Assembly: GCA_019614645.1 (NCBI GenBank)
Contig: JABWDB010000049.1
Location: forward strand, 1,426,001-1,490,000
Reading direction: 5' to 3'
DNA from: Stratiolaelaps scimitus
Lineage: Eukaryota; Arthropoda; Arachnida; Mesostigmata; Laelapidae
DNA length: 64,000 nucleotides
Shown here: positions 1-8,997 of the stretch, one piece after another
Numbering within the stretch: position 1 is the first letter of the stretch
How the letters are laid out: every line of letters starts with the position of its first letter
Made by a program: the position numbers and the translations under genes
The notes under the pieces: generated by a model
The model's database searches: none
What the model saw: only the letters and a program-made list of their open reading frames with translations
Told to the model about the DNA's origin: nothing

Positions 1-1640
1 GATAGCTTGACGTCCCTACAGAAGGTTTGGTCTATCTCTACAAAGCACTTCTTGTCGCTCTACTCAGTTACGGTATCTCAGTTTGGGGTGGAGGCTACAA
101 AAATGTACTTCAGAGAGGGGAGGTGATGACGCTCTCCGGGCTATTACTGCGTTAAAAAATTTGCTTTTGAAATCAAACATTTTTACTTGAATCAAATCCA
201 GCAAACCGCTTGTAATTTTATGGTTTAATATGACTTTGTGATCATTCTCGACACTAAGTCACCTCGAAGAACCTTGTGACATACTTTGGTGATCGTTATT
301 TTACTTCTATTTTTTAATACCAGAACTTAAGCGTTGTAATATTTGCAGCTCCGTTAATAAAGAAATAATTAAATTATATTCAAATTATCTCCTTTTTCTA
401 GAAACCTTGAGCCATCTAGTTGACTTGTTGGGCCCCGGTACGCATCGAATCTCTCCTACCGCTGGCTGGTAAATCGCTAACTAGTTCATAAGTACAAAAC
501 AATTAAGTAACTATTCGTCCTTCCGGGTGTCGCTCAGCGCATTCCCGCGCAGCGCAAGGGCGGTGAGATGTGAGCAAGTCCATCACACATACGATGTCGT
601 TAACTGTTCCACTGCTTCTGGTCTGTCTCTCCCTAGACCTCCTCTCTACTATCTCTCTCCGCTCCCCGTTTGAAAATTACGTCTGTTGTCAACAGAGTGT
701 CCGTAGTTATAACTTATACGGGTGAATGAACGTTTGAAGTTTTCCTGGTTCGCAAACGAAAATAGAAAATACACGTGCAGGTACAAGGAAGCCCCTACTC
801 ATTGCATAGAACGGAATATCGGTGAATTCGGTTCTGGATGGCGTACTGATTATTAATAATATTTTTGAAAACAAACCACTGATCAAGGAAGGAGGAAGGG
901 TCCTGTACCTTGACTATTATGACTGACGGCAATGCTTAACCATGCAGACATAAAGTACTCAATACACATAGAGAATAATCATTTATTGGAAAAATGTAAT
1001 CAACAATCCCTACTCCTTCTCCTAAGCACAAAACAACTAAGTAACTATTGCTATTACGTATCGCTACGCGAACTCCTATCTACACCAAGAAGTACACAGA
1101 TAATTCTCAGTCGAATCGGTAGATGTTGGGAGGTGTAGACAGGGCAACTTAGAGGATATGAACGACCCCGCAGGGAAAGATTGAAATGACCTTTTGCCTC
1201 TAAGGTCGACTCGGAAGTGATAAGTCCGACTGATGAAGATGGAGATTGGACCCACTCGAAGTTCCTCATCAATCCGCTAGATGTCACCACTGTCATACCT
1301 CACTCCCTTATCAGCTTTACTTTATTGAAATGTTGATGAATATTTTGATGAGATTTCAGTGTCTAATTATTAGATAAATACATATATAATTTTCAATGAG
1401 GATAATGCTGTATATTCACTCAAAATAATATTTTGAAAATATGTCGTCATAACGAGTAATCATAACAATAACAAATATCGTAAATGTTCAACGAAGCTCC
1501 TGTTCGTCACAATTGCTAATGTCGAACGTAAACCGAGATGCTCCAAAAAAACTGACCGCAGTAATCGAGTGTGCAACCTAGCACTCACTGCTGTGCTTTG
1601 ATCGGGATAATTCAAACGGGCAGAGGTACAATTCTTCGCA
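1..1640. other. AT-rich intergenic DNA, no gene seen
   Basis: No open frame here resembles a known protein. Apart from a repeat copy at 530-700 it is ordinary AT-rich sequence. A short stretch near 490-525 recurs imperfectly at 1020-1050 (both contain a run like acaaaacaa-taagtaactatt), so small pieces of the repeat family are scattered. Confidence 0.6.
530..700 (+). repeat. Repeat family A, copy 1
   Basis: About 170 bp sharing long identical blocks with 5013-5180, including gcgcaagggcggtgagatgt, the run through gttaactgttccactgcttc, and a CT-rich tract ending in gctccccgttt. A third, more diverged copy lies at 24128-24345. No coding capacity is visible. The CT-rich tail suggests a short interspersed element or the end of a longer retroelement, but I cannot name the family. 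Confidence 0.7.
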
Positions 1641-1905
1641 ATATAGGATAAAACCATTTACATTGATTAGTTGAATTTCCACGTCTTTTGGCTGTGGTCG
1701 ACGACCAAGAGATGTCGACTCCTTGATCCTGATGATGCTTAGGTCTGAGCCAGTTCTGAGGGGTTGGCCATTGATCGTAATGTTCCTCGGAATCCTCGAC
1801 GAACTCTGGGACATGCCACCAATGGCGCCTACAGAGGTTAAGTCTATTAGCCTTCCAATATGTTTCTTTTTCACCAACTCGTTTCGCTACATGCCCGATT
1901 TTTAG
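1640..1905 (-). pseudogene. Ty3/gypsy-like gag-protease remnant
   Basis: Read on the minus strand, two overlapping frames give fragments typical of a retrovirus-like gag-pol joint: a GHVAKR zinc-knuckle remnant, and downstream NGQPLRTGSDLSII, which resembles the TGSD-S-I active site of LTR-retrotransposon aspartic proteases. The usual hydrophobic Leu-Ile-Asp before TGSD is disturbed and frames change between the fragments, so it is dead. Family naming rests on these short motifs only. No LTRs or primer-binding site were found nearby. Confidence 0.4.
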
Positions 1906-2640
1906 TACGCTTTCCATTCCCAGGGGATTGCTCAGATTCAATGGATCAGTTAGATGGCAAGTTGTCAAGCTCCGTAATCCATATTAACGATATTAACTGT
2001 TTCATTGAGTAGCGTGTGCTCCTAATATAATACGACAACGACTTAATACAAATATTTCTGTACTCAACATTATATATTATAATATTTCTGTATGAGCACT
2101 AAACCTTGTATGAAATGATTGGTCAGTATTCGACTCGCATGCAAAGTGACTGTTAATAATTGTGATAATATTTGTATAAGAAGTTTTATTCATGCTGGCT
2201 GGTTCCGGCAAATACGATCCCTCGCCCCATTGTGGGGGAGGGACGGCTTAATCTCGAACGCCACATTGTTCACCGAAAGCTGGTGGCGTTCAATTGTAAT
2301 TGAAGTGGCGAAGTACCACGTCAAGTTGATGAAACGTGTTGTGAAGTGCGGCTTCGAGGTGCTTCGAAGCTAACATATGGAGAGAGAGAGAAATAAATGA
2401 CCACTCGATGTCGCGGTGACAGACACTAAGACAGTTGCCAGACAAGCACTCGTAGTGGCCGTATGACCAGCTCATACCTTGTGTTTTCAATATAGACCGT
2501 AATACCACAAAATGGCAATTGGGTAACCCGGAGCGATACCAAGGAAACTTGTCCACCAACGATCACTAGCTCGTATAACAAACTTTCCTCACAGTGACCG
2601 TTCCTTAAAAGAGTCGTTATTGTTATACTTAAAAGTAGAT
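1906..2640. other. Intergenic DNA, no gene seen
   Basis: No supported gene. A GC-richer patch at 2200-2480 has short open frames on both strands without recognisable motifs. It lies next to the repeat B copy and may belong to the same decayed element. Confidence 0.5.
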
Positions 2641-3180
2641 AGTGAAGTGGTTGCTGAATGAATTATAATAGTTGTGTGAGAGTCAGCCCGAAAAAGTTTA
2701 TGTTTTTTAATAGTACACGAACAACTGGCGAGAAGTGTAACAACATTTAAATATGTGTAAGTTGTACAGACGTTTGAAAACTGTCAAATTTTAATCGGTT
2801 GCGATAGATTTAGTGTTAAGTATTTCTAACAATACATTTAGGAGGTACGAACTTGCAAAATGACGATGAAGTGAAACCTCCAGCCCAAGAGCCCCAGGCT
2901 GCGGGGGAGGAGGCGATGGCGCATCAATCATCATGGTTTGATTTAAGTTTTTGACAAAGTGTCAGTCAATATAGGAACGCGAAAATAGCAATCTTAGACC
3001 ACCGCGGTTGCTATTTGCTTCAACCTCTATATCAAATTTGGCCAAGTCGTTTTCTTCATAGATATATATATATTTTTATTTAAATGATTTCCAGTCAGAG
3101 ACCTCCGACACATTTGACATCAAAATCTGTTGGTAGACACAATCATCTCGCATATTTCTATTTACCTATTATATATATAT
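2640..3180 (+). repeat. Repeat family B, copy 1
   Basis: Colinear with 13190-13700 at moderate divergence. Shared landmarks in order are a tgtaacaac block, gtttgaaaac-gtc, gatttagtgttaa, gggaggta-gaac, a gtgaaacctcc/gtgagacctcc block, and ctcgcatatttctatt near the right end. Both copies lie in the same orientation. No frame is kept between the copies, so this looks like an old non-coding element. A mariner relic begins immediately to the right. Confidence 0.6.
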
Positions 3181-3193
3181 ATATATATATATA

Positions 3194-3874
3194 AGGGTGT
3201 CCGGTTCAAACTGTCCGCTCGATAAATTCCAATAAGTTTTGAACTAAATTAGTTCAAAAGGCGACTGGTTTGTTGCGTATAAGTCTTCAAATTAGATGTC
3301 GAACACTCCACACGCATTTTCATCTGCTCAGCACTCAGTATATAGGGAACCCATTTTGCATTGATTTTCTTCATCTTCAGTATATTGGTGACAATTTCAT
3401 GACATGTCACCCGAGGAATCACAGTTTCAGCCGACAAAGACCTCATGGACCAAGCTCTAGTTAGCTCACAAGCTGCCTTGATTCTGTCAATCCGTTCGTT
3501 CCTCGTTGCACCTTATTTGTGGTCCCCGCCTCATGGTCATCAGTGTCCAAATTTCCACTGTTAAATCGCTTGCACCAACTTCGCACCGTTCGCAGGCATA
3601 AGGCAGACCTGCTGTACGCGTTCACTAATTTTCGATGGATTTCAGCTGGAGGGTGTTTTTGGAGAAACAAAAACAAAAACTTTCCCGTTGATTTTTGGGG
3701 GAATTTGATTTTTTTGCTGCAGTGTCCATCTTTCTGATCGTATCAAAAGCACTCAGTGTTCGAAAGGAAGCCACATTCCTGCCGCGTGCCCACTCCAAAA
3801 ATAAACGCATTGTATCGCGTAGTTCGGATTGTGCGCCATTCGAATGGCGGGACAGTTTGATCCGGACAGCCTAA
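3194..3874 (-). mobile_element. Internally deleted mariner element with TIRs
   Basis: The ends are near-perfect inverted repeats: left gtgtccggttcaaactgtcc (about 3198-3217) against the complement of the right end (about 3853-3870), with one internal mismatch in that core. Both ends sit in TA-rich DNA, as expected for TA-targeting Tc1/mariner elements. The interior encodes, on the minus strand, pieces of a mariner transposase DNA-binding half and nothing of the catalytic half. At about 680 bp it is roughly half the usual 1.3 kb, so it is a non-autonomous deletion derivative. Confidence 0.75.
3246..3810 (-). pseudogene. Mariner transposase N-terminal fragment
   Basis: Minus-strand pieces in two frames match a mariner transposase N-terminus. 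3461-3676 holds an HTH-type segment (IHRKLVNAYSRSALCLRTVRSWCKRF). 3249-3446 holds the linker segment with MKKINAKWVPYILSAEQ, typical of the second helix-turn-helix region before the catalytic DD34D domain. The frames are broken between the segments, and none of the catalytic aspartates is present before the left terminal repeat. Not functional. Confidence 0.75.
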
Positions 3875-4355
3875 TATATATATGAGGGGTTAAAATTGAT
3901 ATCCCTCAATGGAGGACACTTTAGCTCCCCTTGCGCTTGGTATACATTATCAGCTGTGGTAGCGCATCCGTTCAACACTGTCAAGGGACCAAAGATGACA
4001 TGAACAATTAGTTAACAGTGCACTTCAAAATGGTTGAAGTTTGTCGAATTATATCAAACTTACTGGTTTCAGTAAGCGATCACGACTATTCTATAATAAA
4101 GGCATCCCTAGCATAGATAAAGAGTTGCGTATTATGTTGTTAAACAATCATATTAAAGCGTTTAATTTGACTATAAATAGCTTTGTCAATGTGCTCTAGA
4201 GAGAGGACGGGTGGAGCTGGTGGATATTTCAACTAAAATCCTGTCATTGTAGATTTTACTGCATTGACAAGATTCTTGCTGAATTATCCATCATCAGTCA
4301 CTAGGGTGTTAGCTTAAATTAACTAATACCGGCATATTACATTGCAATTAAAATA

Positions 4356-4387
<32 letters not shown>

Positions 4388-4575
4388 CATTTTTTGTACA
4401 AGATAACTTTCAAGTCTCCTAATCAATTATTTACTTATACAACTCGCCTGTTCGAGGGCTCAAAATGACCACTGTTCAGTTTGCTTCTCGTGCTGTTGTG
4501 GCTATGCAAGCGTGTTAGGCACCGTGAATGTCTCGGAATACGAGAGGGAGTTGTTGGCCTGGTCTCACCATTTTG
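3875..4575. other. Intergenic DNA, no gene seen
   Basis: No supported coding sequence. Contains an (AT)n tract near 4363-4388. Nothing else recognised. Confidence 0.5.
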
Positions 4576-4577
4576 AG

Positions 4578-4745
4578 ATGCTCTGGCCCTCACTTCTAAG
4601 TCATACTCAAGTGATTAGCTGATGTTGATGATTGGTGTTGGGTCAGCTTGTGGTGGATATGCAAAGCGCACACGAAGAGATACATAGAGAGAGAGAGAGA
4701 GATAAAATCAAGTTAGATGTACGTTGGCCTGTGCAAACAGCCTCT
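4578..4745 (+). repeat. Repeat family D, copy 1
   Basis: About 165 bp that aligns imperfectly with 23425-23580. Shared landmarks are cttcttagtcat/cttctaagtcat, a tagctg-tgttgat block, a purine-rich gaagagaaa-like stretch, and ctacgttgaccagtgcaa/gtacgttggcctgtgcaa. Both copies are followed downstream, in the same orientation, by a repeat A copy, so D and A may be parts of one longer element. Confidence 0.5.
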
Positions 4746-5012
4746 GTGCTTTCCTTCTTCCTTTACACGTGTCTCTAGCTTTTTTCCTTATTTTTCTCCT
4801 CCACCTTCTATCTCAATGCAATTACAGCTTTAACAAATAAATAAAATACACACAGCGCGTGTGTGCATCAGGCATTCCCGTAGCACTATAATTAACAAAA
4901 TAATATCACCACAAAGGGATATAAGGATAAACGATAATATCGTCACAAAATGCTTTAAGCGAAGAACCACCAGATGGTATCGAATGGAAAGTGTTTGTGT
5001 ATAGCAGAAAAT

Positions 5013-5180
5013 TTTGCGCAGCGCAAGGGCGGTGAGATGTGGGCAAGTCCATCACACATCCTCCCCACGGTACGATGTCGTTAACTGTTCCACTGCTTCT
5101 GGTTTGTCTCTCCCTAGACCTCCTCTCAACTACCTCTCTCCGCTCCCCGTTTGTAAATGATGTTTGTGAATAATAGGCTG
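5013..5180 (+). repeat. Repeat family A, copy 2
   Basis: Closest match to 530-700. It carries the same gcgcaagggcggtgagatgt start, and the CT-rich tract ends at gctccccgtttg. Relative to copy 1 it has a short insertion (cctccccacggt) after catcacacat, which is also represented in copy 3 (cttcctcaccgt), so copy 1 probably lost it. Confidence 0.7.
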
Positions 5181-5910
5181 TGTGTAGTCACTACTCATAC
5201 GGTGTATTCCATTCTGCGCCGTGGTAGATGTGCCTACTAATTTTCAAATCTTATTGCGGAGATACTGTCCATAACGGTGCTGGGGTTTGAGTTCAAATTC
5301 TGCCAGAGGCGGAGAATCATGAGATTTCATTATCATCTTTTTCTAGGGATTCTTGTCAGGTGCGACATGGTTCAAAAATAAAGGTGGCTCCGGCATGTCC
5401 TCGTGGTAATACTTAAAGATTCAGAACCGATACCTGTCTGCTCAAAAATGTTTTTTTTCTTCTATTTCACTACGGAAACGATATAATACAAACATTTCTG
5501 TCCACAACATTATGTAAATATCATGTATTTGTAGTATTCCCGCTGGTGGTGTCCATCCGTCCGACAATGACTTCCATTCCTTTCAAGGGTCGAATTGGGC
5601 GACGTTTCATCCGGAAGAGGGGTCATGTCTGGTATCATTCTATAGTTTTTTTTTAGGAGGTTGAAGGATAAAAATCTTCGGAAAGACACCACAGCTTCAC
5701 GTCTTAGGTATTCGCTGTGATAGTGCCGGATTTTTACCGGCTAAAAATCCTCGAACCTATAACTTGGGTCAGGTGCCTGGAACTGTTTTTTTTATAATAC
5801 TTCGGGCACAAGACTTGCAGGGACCGGCTAGTAGCCATCAGTAGGCTGACGAGTGGTGTGTAACCATCCGTCTACCCTAGGCTACCTTTGTCCTATCCCA
5901 GGTTCATCCT

Positions 5911-8900
5911 CTAGCTGGCGACGTCGCCTTGCGGTCTCGCAGGGTCCCTCCTCCCGCGTGTGCCTCTGAGCCGGCCGAGCTCGCTCTTCTTTTGGAGGAC
6001 TGTCTGGATTACCGATGAACCGATGTCCCATCCCGACGTGGACTCCGTCATAAACTTTACAAGGGTTATGACGTCGGTACGGGGGAGGGCCGGTGGGGCT
6101 CTTCCGCGTGGGTCGCCTTCGCGCATCCATCTCTCCACTACTCTGGCTGTGCCAGCAGTGCGTGCGTCCTCAAAGCGTTCGCACACAAACAGCGTGTGTG
6201 CGACTGTGTCCGCTGCGTCGGTCTCGCAATACAGACAAGACGCACTAGGCGCTCGGCCTATCCGCTCGAGGTAGAGTTGGAAATCCCCATGGCCTGTGAT
6301 CGCCTGCGTCACGAAGTAGTCGACCTCTCCGCCGGGTCGGTCGAGCCATGTGCGGATGTCTGGAATGAGGTCCCGGACGTATGCTCCGGGGGCCCCCGCC
6401 GAGAGGTGTTCCCACTGCTGTTGCCATGCGGCGATGGTTTCTTCTTTGGCCTCCTCCTTCGATAATCCGTCTCTCCAGATACGTCTTCGCTCCTTAGCCT
6501 TCAGATCCCAGGGCGGAGTCCCAGCCAGCACTAGGGACGCGGCCGTACTGACCGTCCTGTACGCCTGGGTGATACGGAGTGCGCATGTGCGTTGGGCCGT
6601 CCGCAGGAGCTGCCTGTTTCGCTTCGCCGCCAGTGTCTTATTGAGCCACGATGGGGCTCCGAAGAGGGCGATCGACTCGGCCACCGACATTAGTAGTCGG
6701 CGCCGGTCTGCGCCTATCGGCCCGTGGATATTTGGCAATATCCTGGCGATGGCGTTTGCTGCTTTGGCGGCCCTGGCGGTGACCTGAACGAGGTGGTGCC
6801 GCCCGCTTAGGCTCTTATCAAGGTGAACGCCGAGGTACCTGGCGCGCGACACCACCTTGATTCTCTTTCCGTTGAGTGTGAGGTTCGGGTCCCTCAACCT
6901 TTTCTTCCCTGTGAGAAGTATCGCCTCGCTCTTCTCCGGCGCGAGGGATAACCCGGCGTCTTCCATCCATTCGGCGATCCTTGTCAGGGCTGCGTTGGCG
7001 TGGAACTCTGTTTCCGCGACTGTTCTCGCCTGTACGGTGACAGCCAGGTCGTCGGCGTATGCTAGGGTGGCAGCTTCGCTAGGCATGCCGTCGAGCCTGA
7101 GGACCCCGTCGTAGGAAATGTTCCATAACAGGGGACCTAGTATCGACCCTTGTGGCACTCCGGCTGTCATGGCCATCTCGAGGCCCGAGCTGGTGATCTT
7201 CCTTTTGTGCAGGTAGTCCGAGATAATCCTTACGAGGTACCCGGGGGCTCCTCTATCCCTCAGCGTCGTCAGGATAGTTTTCCAGGGCAGGCTGTTGAAA
7301 GCATTTTTAACGTCCAAGAAGACGGCCAGATAGACCTGGCGCGTCTTAAGGGTCGCGCAGTGCAACTCTTCCGCCCTTTGGACCACCGTTTGGATCGCTG
7401 TGTGAACAGATTTGCCCTTCCTGAACCCGAACTGGGTTGGCGAGAGGAGGCCGTTGTTTTCCGCGTACGTCCGGAGCCGACTTTCAATAATGCTTTCGAA
7501 AGCCTTGGCGAGCGAGTTTATGAGGCAAATGGGACGGTAGGAGCCGTTGCCCTTCGGGAGGAGGACGACCTCCGCGCTCTTCCAGGCCGCCGGAAGGCAG
7601 CCCTCTCTGAGCATCTTAGTGGCGATGCCGGCGACGGTAGCAGGGAACTCCCGAAGGAGAACCTTGACCGCTGCCGGTGTGATTCCATCGGGCCCAGGGG
7701 CCTTGCCCTGCTTGATGCGGGCCGCAGCTGCAAGAACCTCGGCCACTGTGACTTCTGGGACCTGCTCCTCCTCCTCTCCTCGTTCTCTTTGTCGCCTGTG
7801 GACGTATGGCTCCCGATCGAAATCATCCTGGGAGGGGAACAGCTTCTCAAGTGTCTCCCTTCTCTCTTCTGTGGTGAGGTTTACCTTCGGGGCCGTCTTG
7901 GTCTTGGCACGTACAATCCTGTACGGCCGGCCCCATGGGTCCGCGTCAATCTCCGCAAGGAGTTCCCTCCAGCACTTTCTTTTGCTCACGTCGATAGCCC
8001 GCCGAAGAGACAGCCGGAGCACTTGGTATTCCGTCAAAAGGGTCGGGATCCTCTCAGGATCCCCCCTGGCGCGCTTGATGGCTCGCCGTGCCCTGAGGCA
8101 ATCCTGCCTGGCATCTCGTACCTCCCGGCACCACCAATACACCGGCGTGACTGGCCTGCTCCGTCTTGGGTGCATCGCTGGGGCAGAGGCCTGTGAGCAA
8201 GCCTTCGCCAGGGCTCTGTGGAGGGCCTGGGGGGTCTCTGTCGGGGGTCCGTCCAGAAGAGTGGCCTGTAGGATGGTCCTAAACGTGTCCATGTTCTTGA
8301 TCTTGTACACGCGCCTGGCTGGCGAGGGCGGAGGAGGCTGCCCCGTTGTCCTGGGGTGTATCGAGTACTCGATACAGTGGTGGTCACTGAGGTTTTCCTC
8401 GTCGTCGAGTACTCGCCAAGAGGTAATCGTGCCCAACAGACCATCCCCGCACGCCGTCAGATCGGGAAACGACGAGCATGCGCCACGTTGAAACGTGGGC
8501 GTCGCACCGTCATTTAGCAGGGATAGGCCGCAGGAGGCGAGCCAATCCTGCACACACAATCCCCGACGGTCATTCCTCACCGATCCCCACGCCTCCGCAG
8601 CTGCATTGAAGTCGCCGCCAACGATTACCCGATGATCAGGGGCATCCTGTATGGCCTCTCCTAGGTCATCTAGGAACGTGTCAAAAGTGGCGCGCGTACA
8701 ATTCGGGCTGCAGTAGCACGAAAAGACGCGGCCGACTCCGGCAACGTCGACCCAGGCGTACCCCACGCCCTGTCCGCTTCCCGAGATCGCCAGGGAAGGG
8801 TCCGCAACGACGCACGCGCTACGGTCGTCTGCGACCACCCACGAAGGGTTCGCTGCCAGCAGCGACATGTTGGGTTCACTAATTAGCAGCAGGAGTGTGC

Positions 8901-8997
8901 CTCTCCTACTGCCAATCTCCCCCACCATGTCGTGCGCAGGTCTACTGCGATTGCAGTTGACCTGCATGATGCGGATCTCTCTAGGCGGAATAATCAT
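5911..8997 (-). CDS. R1-type LINE ORF2: endonuclease/reverse transcriptase
   Basis: 1,028 aa, uninterrupted. An apurinic-like endonuclease domain fills roughly residues 5-230 (QVNCNRSRPAHD start, VGGDFNA at about 127, LSDHHCIEYSI near its end). The reverse transcriptase spans about 430-720, with KQGKAPGPDGI, YRPICLINSLAKAFE, FLDVKNAFNSLPW, GVPQGSILGPLLWN and the catalytic AYADDLAV at about 650. Near 920-940 lies a C-terminal zinc-knuckle-like CLYC-H-C segment usual for R1/LOA-type elements. It nicks target DNA and primes cDNA synthesis there. Its ATG overlaps the end of ORF1 by 17 nt in another frame, so translation probably depends on termination-reinitiation. Coding is GC-rich compared with the flanks, as expected of a recent insertion. 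Confidence 0.9.
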   Translation of the reverse strand: MIIPPREIRIMQVNCNRSRPAHDMVGEIGSRRGTLLLLISEPNMSLLAANPSWVVADDRSACVVADPSLAISGSGQGVGYAWVDVAGVGRVFSCYCSPNCTRATFDTFLDDLGEAIQDAPDHRVIVGGDFNAAAEAWGSVRNDRRGLCVQDWLASCGLSLLNDGATPTFQRGACSSFPDLTACGDGLLGTITSWRVLDDEENLSDHHCIEYSIHPRTTGQPPPPSPARRVYKIKNMDTFRTILQATLLDGPPTETPQALHRALAKACSQASAPAMHPRRSRPVTPVYWWCREVRDARQDCLRARRAIKRARGDPERIPTLLTEYQVLRLSLRRAIDVSKRKCWRELLAEIDADPWGRPYRIVRAKTKTAPKVNLTTEERRETLEKLFPSQDDFDREPYVHRRQRERGEEEEQVPEVTVAEVLAAAARIKQGKAPGPDGITPAAVKVLLREFPATVAGIATKMLREGCLPAAWKSAEVVLLPKGNGSYRPICLINSLAKAFESIIESRLRTYAENNGLLSPTQFGFRKGKSVHTAIQTVVQRAEELHCATLKTRQVYLAVFLDVKNAFNSLPWKTILTTLRDRGAPGYLVRIISDYLHKRKITSSGLEMAMTAGVPQGSILGPLLWNISYDGVLRLDGMPSEAATLAYADDLAVTVQARTVAETEFHANAALTRIAEWMEDAGLSLAPEKSEAILLTGKKRLRDPNLTLNGKRIKVVSRARYLGVHLDKSLSGRHHLVQVTARAAKAANAIARILPNIHGPIGADRRRLLMSVAESIALFGAPSWLNKTLAAKRNRQLLRTAQRTCALRITQAYRTVSTAASLVLAGTPPWDLKAKERRRIWRDGLSKEEAKEETIAAWQQQWEHLSAGAPGAYVRDLIPDIRTWLDRPGGEVDYFVTQAITGHGDFQLYLERIGRAPSASCLYCETDAADTVAHTLFVCERFEDARTAGTARVVERWMREGDPRGRAPPALPRTDVITLVKFMTESTSGWDIGSSVIQTVLQKKSELGRLRGTRGRRDPARPQGDVAS

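Noticed and set aside
7150..8491. Long plus-strand frames (348 and 314 codons) across the R1 ORF2
   Set aside because: Antisense shadows of GC-rich ORF2, with no motifs of their own.
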